Source: Styela clava | Taxonomy: Eukaryota; Chordata; Ascidiacea; Stolidobranchia; Styelidae | Reading direction: 5' to 3' | Assembly (NCBI RefSeq): GCF_964204865.1 | Contig: NC_135254.1 | Location: forward strand, 17,179,001 to 17,243,000 | DNA length: 64,000 nucleotides | Part shown: in pieces, positions 48,801 to 59,836 of the stretch | How the letters are laid out: every line of letters starts with the position of its first letter | How positions within the stretch are numbered: position 1 is the first letter of the stretch | The notes under the pieces: model-generated | What the model saw: the letters and a program-made list of their open reading frames with translations, nothing else | Database searches by the model: none | Told to the model about the DNA's origin: nothing | Made by a program: the position numbers and the translations under genes

Positions 48801-51381
48801 CCTTCAAAATGAATGGAACATGGAACAAAATATTCAAAATTAAGAATTTTTTATAGCGTAACCCAAATTCCCCAGGCAAAAAAATACACAATGCTGGGTG
48901 TTATCTCCTCTTCTGTTTTTCCTTATCATTATATTGTTATACATTCCCGGATATGGTTTGAAGCAAAAATTTCTGCTCATTGACTAACCACGGAGTCACG
49001 GACCCACAACAATTGATTGCAAATAATATTTTAAGCAATTCTGAATACTCAAAATAAATACTCACTTAGAAGCCATCGCCTGTAAGATCGGATAAGATAT
49101 TGTGTGATCTCCCCCTGAAAAAAGAAACGATTTAAATGATTTAAATAAATCTATTAAAAATCACAAGAGATTGATGTTTGTTTTGAAAGTACCTAATGTC
49201 AGAGGTATGCATCCATCTTTGATAATTTGTTTATATTTTTCTCTGATCATATCGCAACAGGCTTTCAAATTATATAGATTTACTTTTACGTCGCCGACAT
49301 CCGCAACCTGCAAAATATTACAATATTATCAATGGTGATTCAATAGTTCTGCTGCACACTAACACGAATGTATTTCTGTAACGTTTCGTCTGACCAAAGT
49401 CCGACTTCCTCAGACAAACATTTATCAAACTGCAACAATGGAGAAACAGGAAGGCGTCTAAAATATCGGGTAACAGAACATATTACATGTATTAAATCGA
49501 AAAACAAAAACGTCGGTGCTCACTTCAACCAACCTAGAATTCACTGAACAACTTTAGCGAAATATGAATTTAAAAACTATTTCAAGACCATATCTACCGA
49601 AAAACTAAAGAATCGTATTTCATTCACCTACTTAGGACGGATGAACCACAAGGAATGAACATTAAATAAGTTTAGGGCATTATGAAATATTTAATACACG
49701 GGTTGAATTAATTTTTGTGCTGGTAATTAGACAATCACCGATTTTATTGATTCTTTACCGTGCGTAACTCACATTGTTATGTTGCTATGACACTCATTGT
49801 ATAAATGTGCATGCAATTTGTCTTCTTGTCAAACGAAACGTTACAGAACTATATTTGTGTTAGTGTGCAGCAAGACTCTTGAATCACTCAGGATAGTTAT
49901 CTTTACTCTTGAAGCACCCTTGAATTATATGCATACGGATCCACCGGCACGAAAGCATAGAAGACAGATAAGTCTCGTAGAAACCCAATCAATAGCCCAA
50001 GTATCAATGGTACCATAAATTTGTATATGAACTGAAAACGGGCTCAATTCAAAATTTACTGGCATACAAATTTGGTTGAAAAAGTATGCGTCGTGCTCCA
50101 AATATACATGTTCCGCTAATAATCAAATTTAGAATAAAGTTTGCAACTCAACTCGACAAAAGCCATACCAATCATGCACGGCGTCTTCCGGCACCGTAAA
50201 TTGCGTCCCCACGCTCTTTCCCTGAAATACTGTTCTCAAACTTGTACGAATACGTAGAATATCATGAGCAACATCATTTCGAATTTCTATCATACGCATC
50301 GCTCACGAACGAAGGGGAGTGAAGCTGTGAGCCAGAGAGCATCGTCCCATACGTATACCTCGAAATGCATTATTAGATTAAGCCACTTTGAATAAGACGA
50401 AACGTTTTCATTTCAATACCCATTGCAGTCTTAATTAAATCTATCTTAGAGTACCTTTCGTTTTTTTTTCATCCAGAACCCGGTGTTTTAACAATTATAT
50501 ATACTAATCACTTACCCGAAGAGATGAAAATGGATCTGCGCCCGTTTCACTGTTGTATTTTCTGATAATTGCAGACTCTATTCTGATATATCGTGGGCCG
50601 AATCTAAACCCAATAATAGTTGATTTAAACAATGAAGCAGAAATAAAATTTGAGGGGGGTTTGTCATGAATCAGAAAATATTATTAAATCGTATATTATA
50701 TATATATGTAGCATTAAGTCAGACGAACCAAAACATCGAGAAAAATGGGTAGACCCAAACTCCCAAGTGGGACAAGTGAGGCGAGTGGGACACGTGCGAC
50801 AAGTGGTACACGACATTTTTGAGACACCTCATGAATTTCATTGAAAACGAACACAAATAAAACAGGTGGCGTAGTATGCATAACCGGAAAACCCATATAA
50901 TTCGATATGTATATCACCTGACTGCATATGCATATATGATATAACGTTACCATGAAAAAGCATATTGGGTTCTTATTTCTATAACTTTCTATCAGGTATT
51001 GTACATATGAACTGACAAACAACTAACCGAATTAATATTGTGTCTTTATACACAATGCTGTAACTACTAACCTCGTTCCAGATCTATTTGTTGTTCCTAT
51101 GTCAATCGGGATTCCAATAAAACAAGCATCAAGTTCATCTGTATTTTCAATTACTGGTAAGCGCATCATGCTAGCAATACCTTTGGCAAAATATTCATTA
51201 TGTGCATGTGTGTATGACTGTTTAAACTCTAAAGAAAGATGAAGACCTTACCTCCAGGTCGAGCCATGTCGCTCGCCGATGGGGGTTCGTTGAATTTTTT
51301 ATTTCGCATTCCTAATGACAAGTATCGAACATTGTTGGATTTTATTTTTGTTGCTTTCAACAAGTGTTCGCATATTTTCAT
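45865..51381 (-). CDS. AGMAT: Agmatinase-like ureohydrolase, mitochondrial, nine exons
   Basis: A manganese-dependent ureohydrolase that removes urea from agmatine or, as proposed for vertebrate AGMAT, from linear guanidino acids. Exons on the minus strand: 51381-51252, 51180-51072, 50603-50516, 49307-49193, 49114-49066, 48801-48603, 48320-48220, 46523-46360, 45941-45865. All phases agree, giving 343 residues, close to human AGMAT. The six metal ligands are intact: H151 (GGDH), D174, H176, D178 (HIDAHSD), D266 and D268 (FDIDGLDP). The first about 30 residues are basic with one acidic residue, fitting a mitochondrial targeting peptide. The C-terminal exon ends [16 protein letters not shown]. 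Three mobile elements occupy introns 3, 7 and 8 without disturbing exons. I cannot tell agmatinase from guanidino-acid hydrolase activity. Confidence 0.9.
46062..46277 (-). repeat. Repeat family B, minus-strand copy
   Basis: On the minus strand it begins GGCGCTCCAGAATATATGTA, continues CCAATATAGAGGTAACTAA and ends GTACATACACTATGGGAG, matching the copies at 39717 and 17219/22256. It lies in intron 8 of the agmatinase-like gene. A fragment with the same end (ACTCCCATAGTGTGTGTACC) is seen near 34766. Confidence 0.65.
46595..47761 (+). mobile_element. Internally deleted hAT transposon with exact 8-bp target duplication
   Basis: The left tip CAGGGGTCATCAACG (46595) and the complement of the right tip, CAGGTGTCACCAGC, are imperfect inverted repeats. 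The 8-mer cactagaa flanks both sides exactly (46587-46594 and 47762-47769). The element is 1167 bp and retains only the two ends of a transposase gene. It sits in intron 7 of the agmatinase-like gene, opposite in orientation to it. Confidence 0.9.
46956..47275 (+). pseudogene. hAT transposase remnant: zinc-finger N-terminus fused to C-terminus
   Basis: The first frame, from ATG 46956, encodes a basic start and a BED-like finger (CVCLICG at about residues 28-34, [11 protein letters not shown] after it). The other part, in a shifted frame from about 47160, encodes [19 protein letters not shown] and [16 protein letters not shown], the C-terminal dimerisation region seen in the transposase at the window start. 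The whole catalytic domain is missing and the two parts are out of frame, so no functional transposase is made. Confidence 0.85.
49335..49887. mobile_element. Repeat family A, copy with 31-bp terminal inverted repeats
   Basis: The left arm 49335-49365 (GTGATTCAATAGTTCTGCTG...) and right arm 49857-49887 are inverted copies agreeing at about 28 of 31 positions. The 553-bp element lies in intron 3 of the agmatinase-like gene. No coding capacity; a MITE or fold-back element is the simplest reading. A clear target duplication was not identified. Confidence 0.7.
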
Positions 51382-52387
51382 ACCTATAAAATAGTCATTG
51401 CATGAATGCTGTTAGTAGAATATAATCATATCGTTCTTTGAATATATAATATCACATACATATTCGCTAAGACCATTGTATTTATGTAGGAAGGCTATCA
51501 TTAATGGTAATGCAATACCATAGCCGTAGACGACAGCACATGCTTTGTTATTGTCATAACATAATTATTCTCATCAAATATATGTCAAAATAATGGGTAT
51601 TTTAATTGATACTTACTGCCAATTCGAATCCTTGTATTCCTCAGAAGCATACTTCAACAATGTCCCTGACACAAGCTAGTAAATTGACAACCTAATAATA
51701 AAAACATGAAGGACTAAAACTAAGTGAAAACCGAGTGTCAGAAAATCACAAAGCGGCGAAGAGGATAACTTTCCGACTGTCGTGGTTTTCTCTTGTGTTA
51801 CTACTATTTGGCTTAGTTTTCCGACAAATACCCCCGTTTCCCAATTCCATACTCACGATTCCTTCCTAAACCGAACGTTTCTGACATCTACGTGAAACCA
51901 AACATTCGCGTCCGTCTATTCTAAAGATAGAAATTGTATGCGCGACAATGATTACATAATCGTCCGCGTGCAAACACTTGGTTTGCCACTTGCAGAGCAG
52001 AATGTGTTCACAAGAAACCGCAACCTGCTAAAGTATGTTTCAACTCACATTATCCTTCAGCCTTGTTTACCTCTGCAATATCAGGAATGCTGTACGTCGT
52101 CGCCCTTCAACCGGGTGTATGGCGCACGCCAAAGTGTAACAAGGGAGCGATGACCAAATGTATGGACACGAAAACCAAAAGCAATGTAGTTCGGGTATGC
52201 AATCTATCACAGTAGACTACCGGTACCGCAGTCTTTACGACTTCGCTTCACCATTAACACGAACGTGAAACCGCCACTAGTTGTATACAAGCGTAGTTTA
52301 CAATTTTGATGACATCATTGCATAAATATGCTACTGAAGTCGGTCGCAGTTACTTATCATATGCATTCGTATTATATGATATCCCGT
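51382..52387. other. Upstream of the agmatinase-like gene, no gene recognised
   Basis: Promoter and any 5' untranslated exon of the minus-strand gene are expected here. I see no clear core element or coding exon. Confidence 0.3.
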
Positions 52388-52757
52388 TGGAGAGATAATA
52401 ATCCCATCTCCCAAGCTTATGTTATTGCGAACATTTAAATGCTGTTACCCGCTTTTATTTTAGAATTGTGTTGTAGCGAATGTGGAATATAACTAAGGAT
52501 TTCAATGTTATTAAACCCCTTCGTATTAATAGCATGTTGAATTCAATGAATTCCCTGTGTAGAGCTCTCTTTGTATCGACCTATCCGTGACGCGTTGCCG
52601 GCCTTCATTCGAGAGTTATAGTGCTTTTATTCTAGTCGCTCAGATTATCTAGTATTTGAAACTTTTTGCTGCTGCGGCCTGACCTGACAATTCGAAATTT
52701 CATAACATCATACAGCACTTGTATTTGCCAGAATATATAGAAAAGTCGTTACGAACA
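52388..52757 (+). mobile_element. LTR-plus-leader fragment related to the element at 62445
   Basis: TTGGAGAGATAATAATCCC, AGCTTATGTTATTG, GAACAT and ACTTTTATTTTAGAAT-like words at 52388-52470 parallel 62445-62525. CTTGTATTTGCCAGAATAT with ATAGAAAAG at about 52718-52752 parallels the leader at 63106-63131. Because both LTR-like and leader-like parts are present, this is a truncated element and not a solo LTR. No gag frame follows. Confidence 0.5.
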
Positions 52758-53102
52758 GAGGCTCGAAATTTTTCGATGCTGTAGTTTGTGTAGTAAATGA
52801 CACTGGCTGCAACCTTACTTCCCACGGTGACTCTTGGCGCAGAGCCTTGATTAAAACTAAATTGTGGAGCGCGGGCTCTGTCCACATGGTTGTACGGATA
52901 GATCAACACCAAATACTCTTGACGTCGACGACAAAAGTTCCCCTGCACTCCTGCAGTATGCGGTTCACTGACGTCACTTCTACGAACTTATTGTGGTGTA
53001 TTGATACGATATTCAATAAATATATCTCTAGCACCAACTATATATTGTCCATAGCGAAATGATCTAGCTGTACTATTGGCGGTTACAATGACTACTCGTT
53101 AC

Positions 53103-54077
53103 AAGAGATGTACCCATGTATCGATATCGGTATTTGTATAGGTATCGGCTAAAATAAACCGGTATTTTTCGATATATATATTCAGTTCGTTGTTCTGATC
53201 TAGAATGTTTAAAAATCTAAATGTGTATACGGTTCTTTAAATCCTTTTTTATTGCGCATAGAGATCATGTTCCAGGCTTGCGAACAGGAATTGCAATGTC
53301 ACGTGTTCTGGTGCCATGACGTTCATTACACGTGGGGATATTTTTGATGTTTTTATATTCAAGTTATTACTTACTTATAACCACAATTTTGTAGGTAACG
53401 CAGATTTTACACTTTTTCTTGCATGTTTATAGCTATTTATCCTCCCATCTATTGCTACTAAATTAGGTATTTTTGCTTAATATTAACGTTCTGAACAATA
53501 CATAATAATTACGAAGAAAAATACCAATAAAATATTACAGTGGATTTACCGCTAGGTACAAAATACAAAATATGACATCACAATGTCACGAAACCGCCCT
53601 ACGCCTCTCTATGTATAGGTTTAATAGAATGGGTAACAACATTCATACATTTCACTATATATAGTACACAACCCGCCGCGAGCTTTCTTATCGAACACCG
53701 CGATTCCTAACGCCTATGCACAACGAAACGTCTACAGAAATTACCATAATTTACTTAATGAAAGTGCTGAGTCCCGTGCTTACATAGCCTATGACTGAAT
53801 TACTAAGCAATCTACGAAATCTATTTTAATAAACCGTTAGTAGTAGTCTAGTGACGTCACTTATGGATCTGAATCTTAGATATGAATTTTTCATGTTCTG
53901 GAATACCCGTTCTTCGATCTGAAATGATGATAACTGTATATATATAGTTCGCATACAACTATTTTATCTCGACGTCTCTTGCACTATCCAAATATCGGTA
54001 TCTGGATAACGGCAATATCATTTTTTTGGATATCGGCTTTTTTCGTTGGTGAAGCTTCGGTCGTTGGTACATCTCTA
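53103..54077. mobile_element. hAT-like element with AGAGATGTACC ends
   Basis: The left end AAGAGATGTACC (53103) and the complement of the right end, TAGAGATGTACC, differ at one of 12 positions. Flanks ctcgttac (53095-53102) and cttgttac (54078-54085) match at 7 of 8. Both subterminal regions hold ATCGATATCGG / GGATATCGG words. The 975-bp interior has no transposase. Confidence 0.65.
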
Positions 54078-54299
54078 CTTGTTACATTCATCTACTGATT
54101 TTACTGCGACATTGCTAGCATTCAGTAGGGTTTCAATTTTCATTCTTCAAAGGTTTTTAACACTGTCGGTTCCCACACTGTCTACCCTTGACACAATTGA
54201 AATGATCAATCGTTTTTATCTTTTGATTTTGCGTTACTACTGTACATGTAACATAACTTTGCATCACTATTAGTACTCTGCTTTATGTAACTGGCAGCG

Positions 54300-54358
54300 A
54301 GCTTTCTGCTTTCCGCAGTGAAGTCAAAGCTTCCTTCCTGCGGAAGCATCATAAAGCT
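54300..54358 (-). promoter_or_regulatory. SECIS element of the selenophosphate synthetase mRNA
   Basis: On the minus strand, AGCTTT pairs with a terminal AAAGCT to form helix I. The core ATGA at 54352-54349 faces GA at 54306-54305. Between them TGCTTCCGCAG pairs with CTGCGGAAAGCA (one bulge) as helix II, topped by an unpaired AA and a small GAAG/CTTC helix. This is the eukaryotic SECIS layout, probably the type II form with an extra apical helix. It lies about 0.8 kb past the stop of the UGA-containing gene, on the same strand, where it would recruit the Sec insertion machinery. Folding was done by eye. Confidence 0.85.
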
Positions 54359-54698
54359 GTCAGCTCCAAACTAAAGCAATTTGATCAAACTGCCATGTCA
54401 ATTTCTGCTCAAACCGACTGAAGAAGTTTGATCAAATAAAGAATTATTTGAATGTATATGTCAAACACGTATCTGTATCAAAGCACAAGGTCACCGTCAA
54501 CAGTAGTTCAAAACATATACTATCAGCATTTGTAGCAGGTTGCCCTGACAACTAACTTAAAATGATGTTCGTGATATTGGTTGAAAAACTAACATCGTTT
54601 TACAAATAAAAGTTGAATATTTCTATACGCTAAAAAGAGATGAATACAACAGATATTTATGATATTTTTAGGACGTATGGTCAAATCAAGGCGCCCCC

Positions 54699-54788
54699 AA
54701 GTATGTGCACTAAGATGGTGCACAACCTGAATCCTAACCTGGTACACATACTATGTTCGGGTTGTGCGACTTCTTGGTGCACATACTT
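54699..54788. repeat. 90-bp inverted-repeat element in the 3' untranslated region
   Basis: Arms 54699-54731 and 54756-54788 start AAGTATGTGCAC on opposite strands and agree at about 28 of 33 positions. The element lies between the selenophosphate synthetase stop codon and its SECIS. A related copy is at 1808-1892. Confidence 0.65.
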
Positions 54789-55154
54789 CTGTGTGACTAT
54801 GTAACGTAGAGTGAATTAAAAATATTAAATCATATTAATTAATGATTTATTCATGAACAGAGGTGATTCCCTAATTGTGTGAGACAACCAAGAGTGGGAA
54901 TAATCGATACCTATTAACAACTTCACCGAGCTGGAGTGCACAATTCATTTTTTCTATACGTTTCAATCATTGGGTTCAAATTTGTTGGAGTCGGATTGAG
55001 GGGAAAAAGGATTTTTTTTTCTAACTTCGGTTTTTTATAAAAAATTTCCTAAACGCAGCAACATGCAAAATAAAAAAGTGGATGTCATTTGTTTCTCAAT
55101 TATTAATAGCAGCAATCAGATGTTCTTTGTTAGACAGACCTTTTAAAATCTATA

Positions 55155-56264
55155 TCAGTCAATCTCTAATATCACAGGTTTCTCAACGATTTTTGCAGTT
55201 TTTTCACCTTTTTCTACAGAACCAATTATCCACGCTTTATGGCCCTCAATGTTTTCAATCTCTATGCAATATTGTTCGGCTTCGTTACGGGGCAATGCAA
55301 TAAGTAATCCACCAGATGTTTCAGCTGAATTTCCTTTATCCAAACCAAACTTTATTGGACTTGCCGCATTTACAGCGTACATTTTTCTTAGTATTGGCAA
55401 AGTGTGTATGACAAAAGTAACGTTTTTAAGTTGTTCCTTCGCTAAATTGTTTGCATGCCCAACAATTCCGAATCCTGTAACGTCAGTGGCAGCATGGGCC
55501 CCGTGTTTGTGCATCAACTGGGCAGCGATCTTGTTCAATCTCGACATATGTATCATGGCGGTGTTGTACGCCTTTTCTGCCTCTTCTTTTGTTATTATAT
55601 CCTTTATTGTGTCCCAGTGCTGATTACCTTTGCCCATCCATTGATACGCGTTAACAGCGGGTTGGGTACCAAGTGGTTTAGTTAAAACCAGTAAATCCCC
55701 TTCAATTGCTTGATTTGGTACAATAAATTCATCTTTTTTGCATACTGATGTTGCTACACCACCAATCAGACACCAAGGATTGATTACAGTTTGACCTCCC
55801 GTGACGGAAGTACCGGCTTCAGTTGCCAAATCCTGGAAACCTTGTATCATCTGTGGTATTACAATATCTCTTTCTTTGTCAGTAAATTTTGAGCTCGTTC
55901 CTAAGAGCATCAACATATTGTCACATTCTAAAACACCCATTGCATATAAATCACTTAAAACATTTGCACAAGCTATTTTCCCCATTACATATGGGTCATG
56001 CACTAACGGATAGAAAAAATCTGTTGTTTGTAACAATGAAAAGTCTCCAAATCGTAAAGGTATAACACAAGCATCAAGTCCAATTCCAATAGTTGGTAAT
56101 CCATTCTTTTGTACAGATTGGTCGTTGGTGAGTCCCTCAAGAAGTTTGAGCAGAGTCTTCTGAGGAACTTTACACCCTCATCCTTTTAATCCAGTATAAT
56201 TGGTCAATCGAAATCCCTTGTCTAAACCATATTCTTCCGGATCCCAACTTTTTGATGTTGCCAT
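55155..56264 (-). CDS. SEPHS2: Selenophosphate synthetase 2 (selenoprotein), intronless, UGA at codon 29
   Basis: Makes selenophosphate from selenide and ATP, the selenium donor for Sec-tRNA. From ATG 56264-56262 the frame reads through TGA at 56180-56178 (codon 29) to the TGA stop at 55157-55155: 369 residues counting Sec. The in-frame TGA falls exactly at the catalytic position, between LKG and GCKVPQ, where homologues have Sec, Cys, Thr or Gly. The nearby Lys is kept. Downstream family motifs are intact ([56 protein letters not shown]). No other stop or frameshift occurs, and a SECIS lies in the 3' region, so UGA is read as Sec. No intron interrupts the coding region, in contrast to neighbouring genes, suggesting a retrocopy. 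A separate non-Sec paralogue is expected elsewhere in the genome. Confidence 0.93.
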
Positions 56265-58316
56265 TATTTTCTCAAATATATTTAGATTCTTAATTGAGTA
56301 TTGAAAAGTTGCTGTCAATAATAATTCAATGTGAGAAATGTGTGTGTATACGAAGAAAAATCAACACAGATGCGAACTCTTTTCTGGGTATTTTGGTGAA
56401 TAAACATTCAATTCTATCAATTTGAGAATTTTCGATTTTCCAGAAGCTGTTAGAGCCTCGACATTAGGAAAAACTGTTAGCGGAAAGTAGAGACAGATTA
56501 ACGTAGGTTGGAGCTCCACCCCACATTCCACCCCCTTGTCTGAGGCATTCAATAATATTCGAACCCCCTTATCCGATTTTTTTCATACTTGACTGTTTTC
56601 AAACATATATATCATAATACATTCTGCGATAGTTCTACCGTATGGAACTTATCAAAACAGCCTTATTCAAAAGATATTTTCAAACTGCAGTAGGAAATAA
56701 ATTAATACAATATTTCGATCAATTGGCTCCATAATTTTCAGGAAGTTGCCTATCAACACTCATCGAACAATTATAAAGATTGTCCTTATAGTCCGTCGAT
56801 ATCAAAAAACGCTTATAGTGCTTGTAATAAACAAACCATTGTTTTACGATAACTATTGTACTTTGTTGGTGCGATTAGATTTCAGTTCACCGCTCATATT
56901 TCGGACTGAATACACGACTGCCCGTTCTAATTACTTTCATATATATATATTATATCACCGCTGTGGTAGCTAGCAGATTCACTCTAAATTTGGACCAAGC
57001 TTGTAGAAACCTTCATATCAATAGCATATACCTCAAAGGTGCATTTTCTCCCAGTGAGCCGTTTGTTATGTGGTTCTTCAATTTATTACATATCTTCAGT
57101 ATATTTGCTCGTTTTGTGAAACAACATATGTTACCAGCTATATAGCTATGTATACTTACAAGAATATGTGAAGAGACAAATGTCTGAAGAGTCAATATTT
57201 ACAAAAAGCGATAAGTATCTCGAATAACCCTGAAAAAGTTGTATATATAGATATATATAATTACTAACTCTGGAGATAAAACGTTGAAATTAGTTTATTT
57301 TCCTTGTGTGACATATAATGGTTGCTGATTTGAAACATAATAATGCAATTTTACGTTGCGACGTTGTATTGAAAAACTCATGTGCATAACATGATATCAT
57401 AGTGACTCTGTGTACACTTTTGTAACCAAATATTAAATATTATCGGATATATGAATAAACAATTATTAATTATCCAGTTACGATTTTTATTCGTCGAGGG
57501 GAATTCGACACTGAATTCTGTGATGTCAGGGTTCGGGTTAGCGAACGCGCGTTACTCAAAACATGGCGAGTGCTCTATCTACAGTGCTTAAAACGTGGCA
57601 TGTGGTTTTTCCTCACGCCACACATTTTTTCACTAGTGACGAGGTTTTCTACAAAAGATCAGTGGGGTCATTGTCATATTGCACTTGAAACTAACATATT
57701 TTTACAGTCTTTTTTTTCGAATTTGATTTCAGTCGTGATAGAGGAAACAGCGAATCGGGAATAAATCTGATATCACTAGATTGACCAATATAATCAGTAT
57801 CATTTTTGACAACACCCGCAACACTTCGAAACTTTTAATTAGCTCAAGTTGTTTTTGTTGTTGAAGCTCTCTGAATTCGGATTAAGAAAATAGGTCAATT
57901 CTTCAACACACATTGTTTGTTCTTAATTTGTCCTACTTGTCTTAGTGTAGTCAAACAACATCTGGAACATAATATGAGCTGCTTTTAAGCAGATAAATGA
58001 AGAAAACAGGGCAGATTCGGCAATATAATGGAACAATCTGGCATTGAGGAGACTTTTCTCGCCAAGTCCCAGTTTACAACGTTGAATGTGGTAGGTACTG
58101 ATTTGTAATTTATTTAAAACCATTTACTTAAACTTACAGTCAACTTTTCGCAATATTATAAACCTATTATGCGTTTGCTGCAACTTGTCTTGTATTCAAA
58201 TGTTCTTTTCATATTAATTATCTCTTTTTCGAAATAATATGTCAGAAAACTTCGTATATATACAATTAATGTGAGGCATAATCCAGTATTGGATATATCA
58301 GGAATATCAGGAAAAT
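56265..58316. other. Divergent intergenic region
   Basis: Separates the selenophosphate synthetase gene (minus) from the secreted-protein gene (plus). A short open stretch from ATG 58028 ending at a donor-like GTAGGT (about 58091) could be an exon, but nothing joins to it. Confidence 0.3.
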
Positions 58317-59816
58317 ATGATGATAATCCGGCTCTTATTAATTTTCGTCGTGTTGCATGTTGTTCAAAGGTTAGTCTTAGTTAAAGTTGTATTTTATTAT
58401 ATATATAGAGAGTTTTTAATTCCTCAGAATTTATATACATGCAAACTATAGCAGGATGAGGGCCATGACTTATTCCATCGTTTCATATTCGGTACGATTA
58501 TTTCACAAAGACATGGGTATGTTTGTTGTTCAAAAGACGCGGCTGTCTTTAATCTTGCACTATGAGACTCGCAATTGACTTTTAATGATTCGGACAATAA
58601 TTCCTATGCTATTCATTTGAGTAAAGTCGATCAAATGTGAATTATTTCCAATTAACTTGTGTTTAGTAAAGTATATATACAAAAATATTTAGGTTATCAA
58701 AAAAATAATAGATAATGCAAATTCTATTCAATTCCCTAGTTAAAGATAATACATGGTGTCCATAAAATCCCTTCACAATTTCATTTTGTTTTGAAGTCAG
58801 TACTTAATATGTCTCAGCCAGGTATGTTGTTTTTTATTCAGTAATTGTGTAAGTATTTCCACTTCATTTAATACATCGGTGAAGGCCAAAACAATATATG
58901 ATATCGATAAATTGTACCTTGCCTTGTCATTCAGTTATCCGAGAGCAGCTTTGCCCAAATCGACACTAACACTTACAGCACTACGTAACGCCTCCTTTGG
59001 TTTTCCATTCACCAATTGCTGCAACGCTGTATAGGCCTTCCCAGGCGTCGTGTCTTTAAATGGCTTTATGATTTCTCCAACAGTGTTAATCCCTTCTTTG
59101 CAATTTTGAAAGGTTTTAACACTTCATGGACATTAGTTATATTAGGATATTAGTTATGCTATCCAAATAAACTTGATATGTAACATGTCATCTTACATTT
59201 AGTGCTCCGATGGAAGAGAACAGACCGGGTCCTCCCGCAGGTAATATGCCTAAATTTTATTTTTATCGATATTCAATTTTACAGATGTAATCTTGGAAAG
59301 AGCGCGTTGCGCCTAGCTGACATTGGTTTATCATGAGAAACATTACTAAAATACATTTAGGTTTGTACAAAGCAAGCGTTTTACCAGGAGTAAATTGAAT
59401 GCAAAAAAGACGCTGGAGTTGAATTATTTTTTTAATTTTTGGTTATAAATGTCTTTGTAACGATTTTTCGATATTCATTCGTATCCATTTGGTTTTAAAT
59501 ATTGCATCAAAAATAAAAAGTCTTTCCTATTTAAAAAAAAATCACAAACAAATAATTTTTTATAACAGAACTTCGAATTGACCTTGGCAAGAAACTTAGG
59601 GATTGGGGGGAAAAGGCTGTCAACTTCGGCAAAAAAACTTTCGAATTAGTCAAAGAAGGGATTAACACTGTTGGAGAAATCATAAAGCCATTTAAAGACA
59701 CGACGCCTGGGAAGGCCTATACAGCGTTGCAGCAATTGGTGAATGGAAAACCAAAGGAGGCGTTACGTAGTGCTGTAAGTGTTAGTGTCGATTTGGGCAA
59801 AGCTGCTCTCGGATAA
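58317..59816 (+). CDS. Small secreted helical protein, three exons, unrecognised family
   Basis: Exons 58317-58369, 59203-59240 and 59569-59816 join in phases 2 and 1 (donors GTTAGT and GTAATA) to 112 residues. The first exon is a signal peptide (MMIIRLLLIFVVLHVVQ) with probable cleavage around VQS-AP. A short Pro-rich linker (PMEENRPGPPA) follows. The mature part (about residues 31-112) is Lys-rich and predicted by eye to be amphipathic helix: DLGKKLRDWGEKAVNFGKK, then EGINTVGEIIKPF, a TTPGK break, and a second helix ending AALG. It has no cysteines. Antimicrobial-like or lipid-binding roles are possible by composition only; it is not the styelin or clavanin sequence I remember. Intron 1 contains an inverted copy of exon 3 sequence. 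Confidence 0.7.
58915..59100 (-). repeat. Inverted 186-bp copy of the secreted-protein gene's last exon
   Basis: This stretch is the reverse complement of 59651-59836, with no mismatch found on reading along both arms. It covers the last 55 codons, the stop codon and 20 bases beyond. It lies in intron 1 of the same gene, 550 bp before the plus-strand copy. It has no start codon or signal peptide of its own, so it is not a second gene. Unspliced RNA could fold into a long perfect hairpin. Confidence 0.85.
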
Positions 59817-59836
59817 CTGAATGACAAGGCAAGGTA
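59651..59836 (+). repeat. Plus-strand arm of the 186-bp inverted repeat
   Basis: Partner of 58915-59100. It lies within exon 3 of the secreted-protein gene and continues 20 bp past the stop, ending at AAGGTA. Confidence 0.85.

Noticed and set aside
52700..52948. Minus-strand 82-codon frame as a retroelement protein fragment
   Set aside because: No protease, integrase or reverse transcriptase motif can be seen.
55020..55090. ATGA-containing stretch just after the selenophosphate synthetase stop as a SECIS
   Set aside because: No unpaired apical AA at the right distance and no adequate helix; the hairpin at 54300-54358 meets all requirements.
56178..56180. In-frame TGA in the selenophosphate synthetase ORF as a pseudogene-making stop
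   Set aside because: It falls precisely at the catalytic Sec site, the rest of the frame is intact and conserved, and a SECIS hairpin is present downstream.
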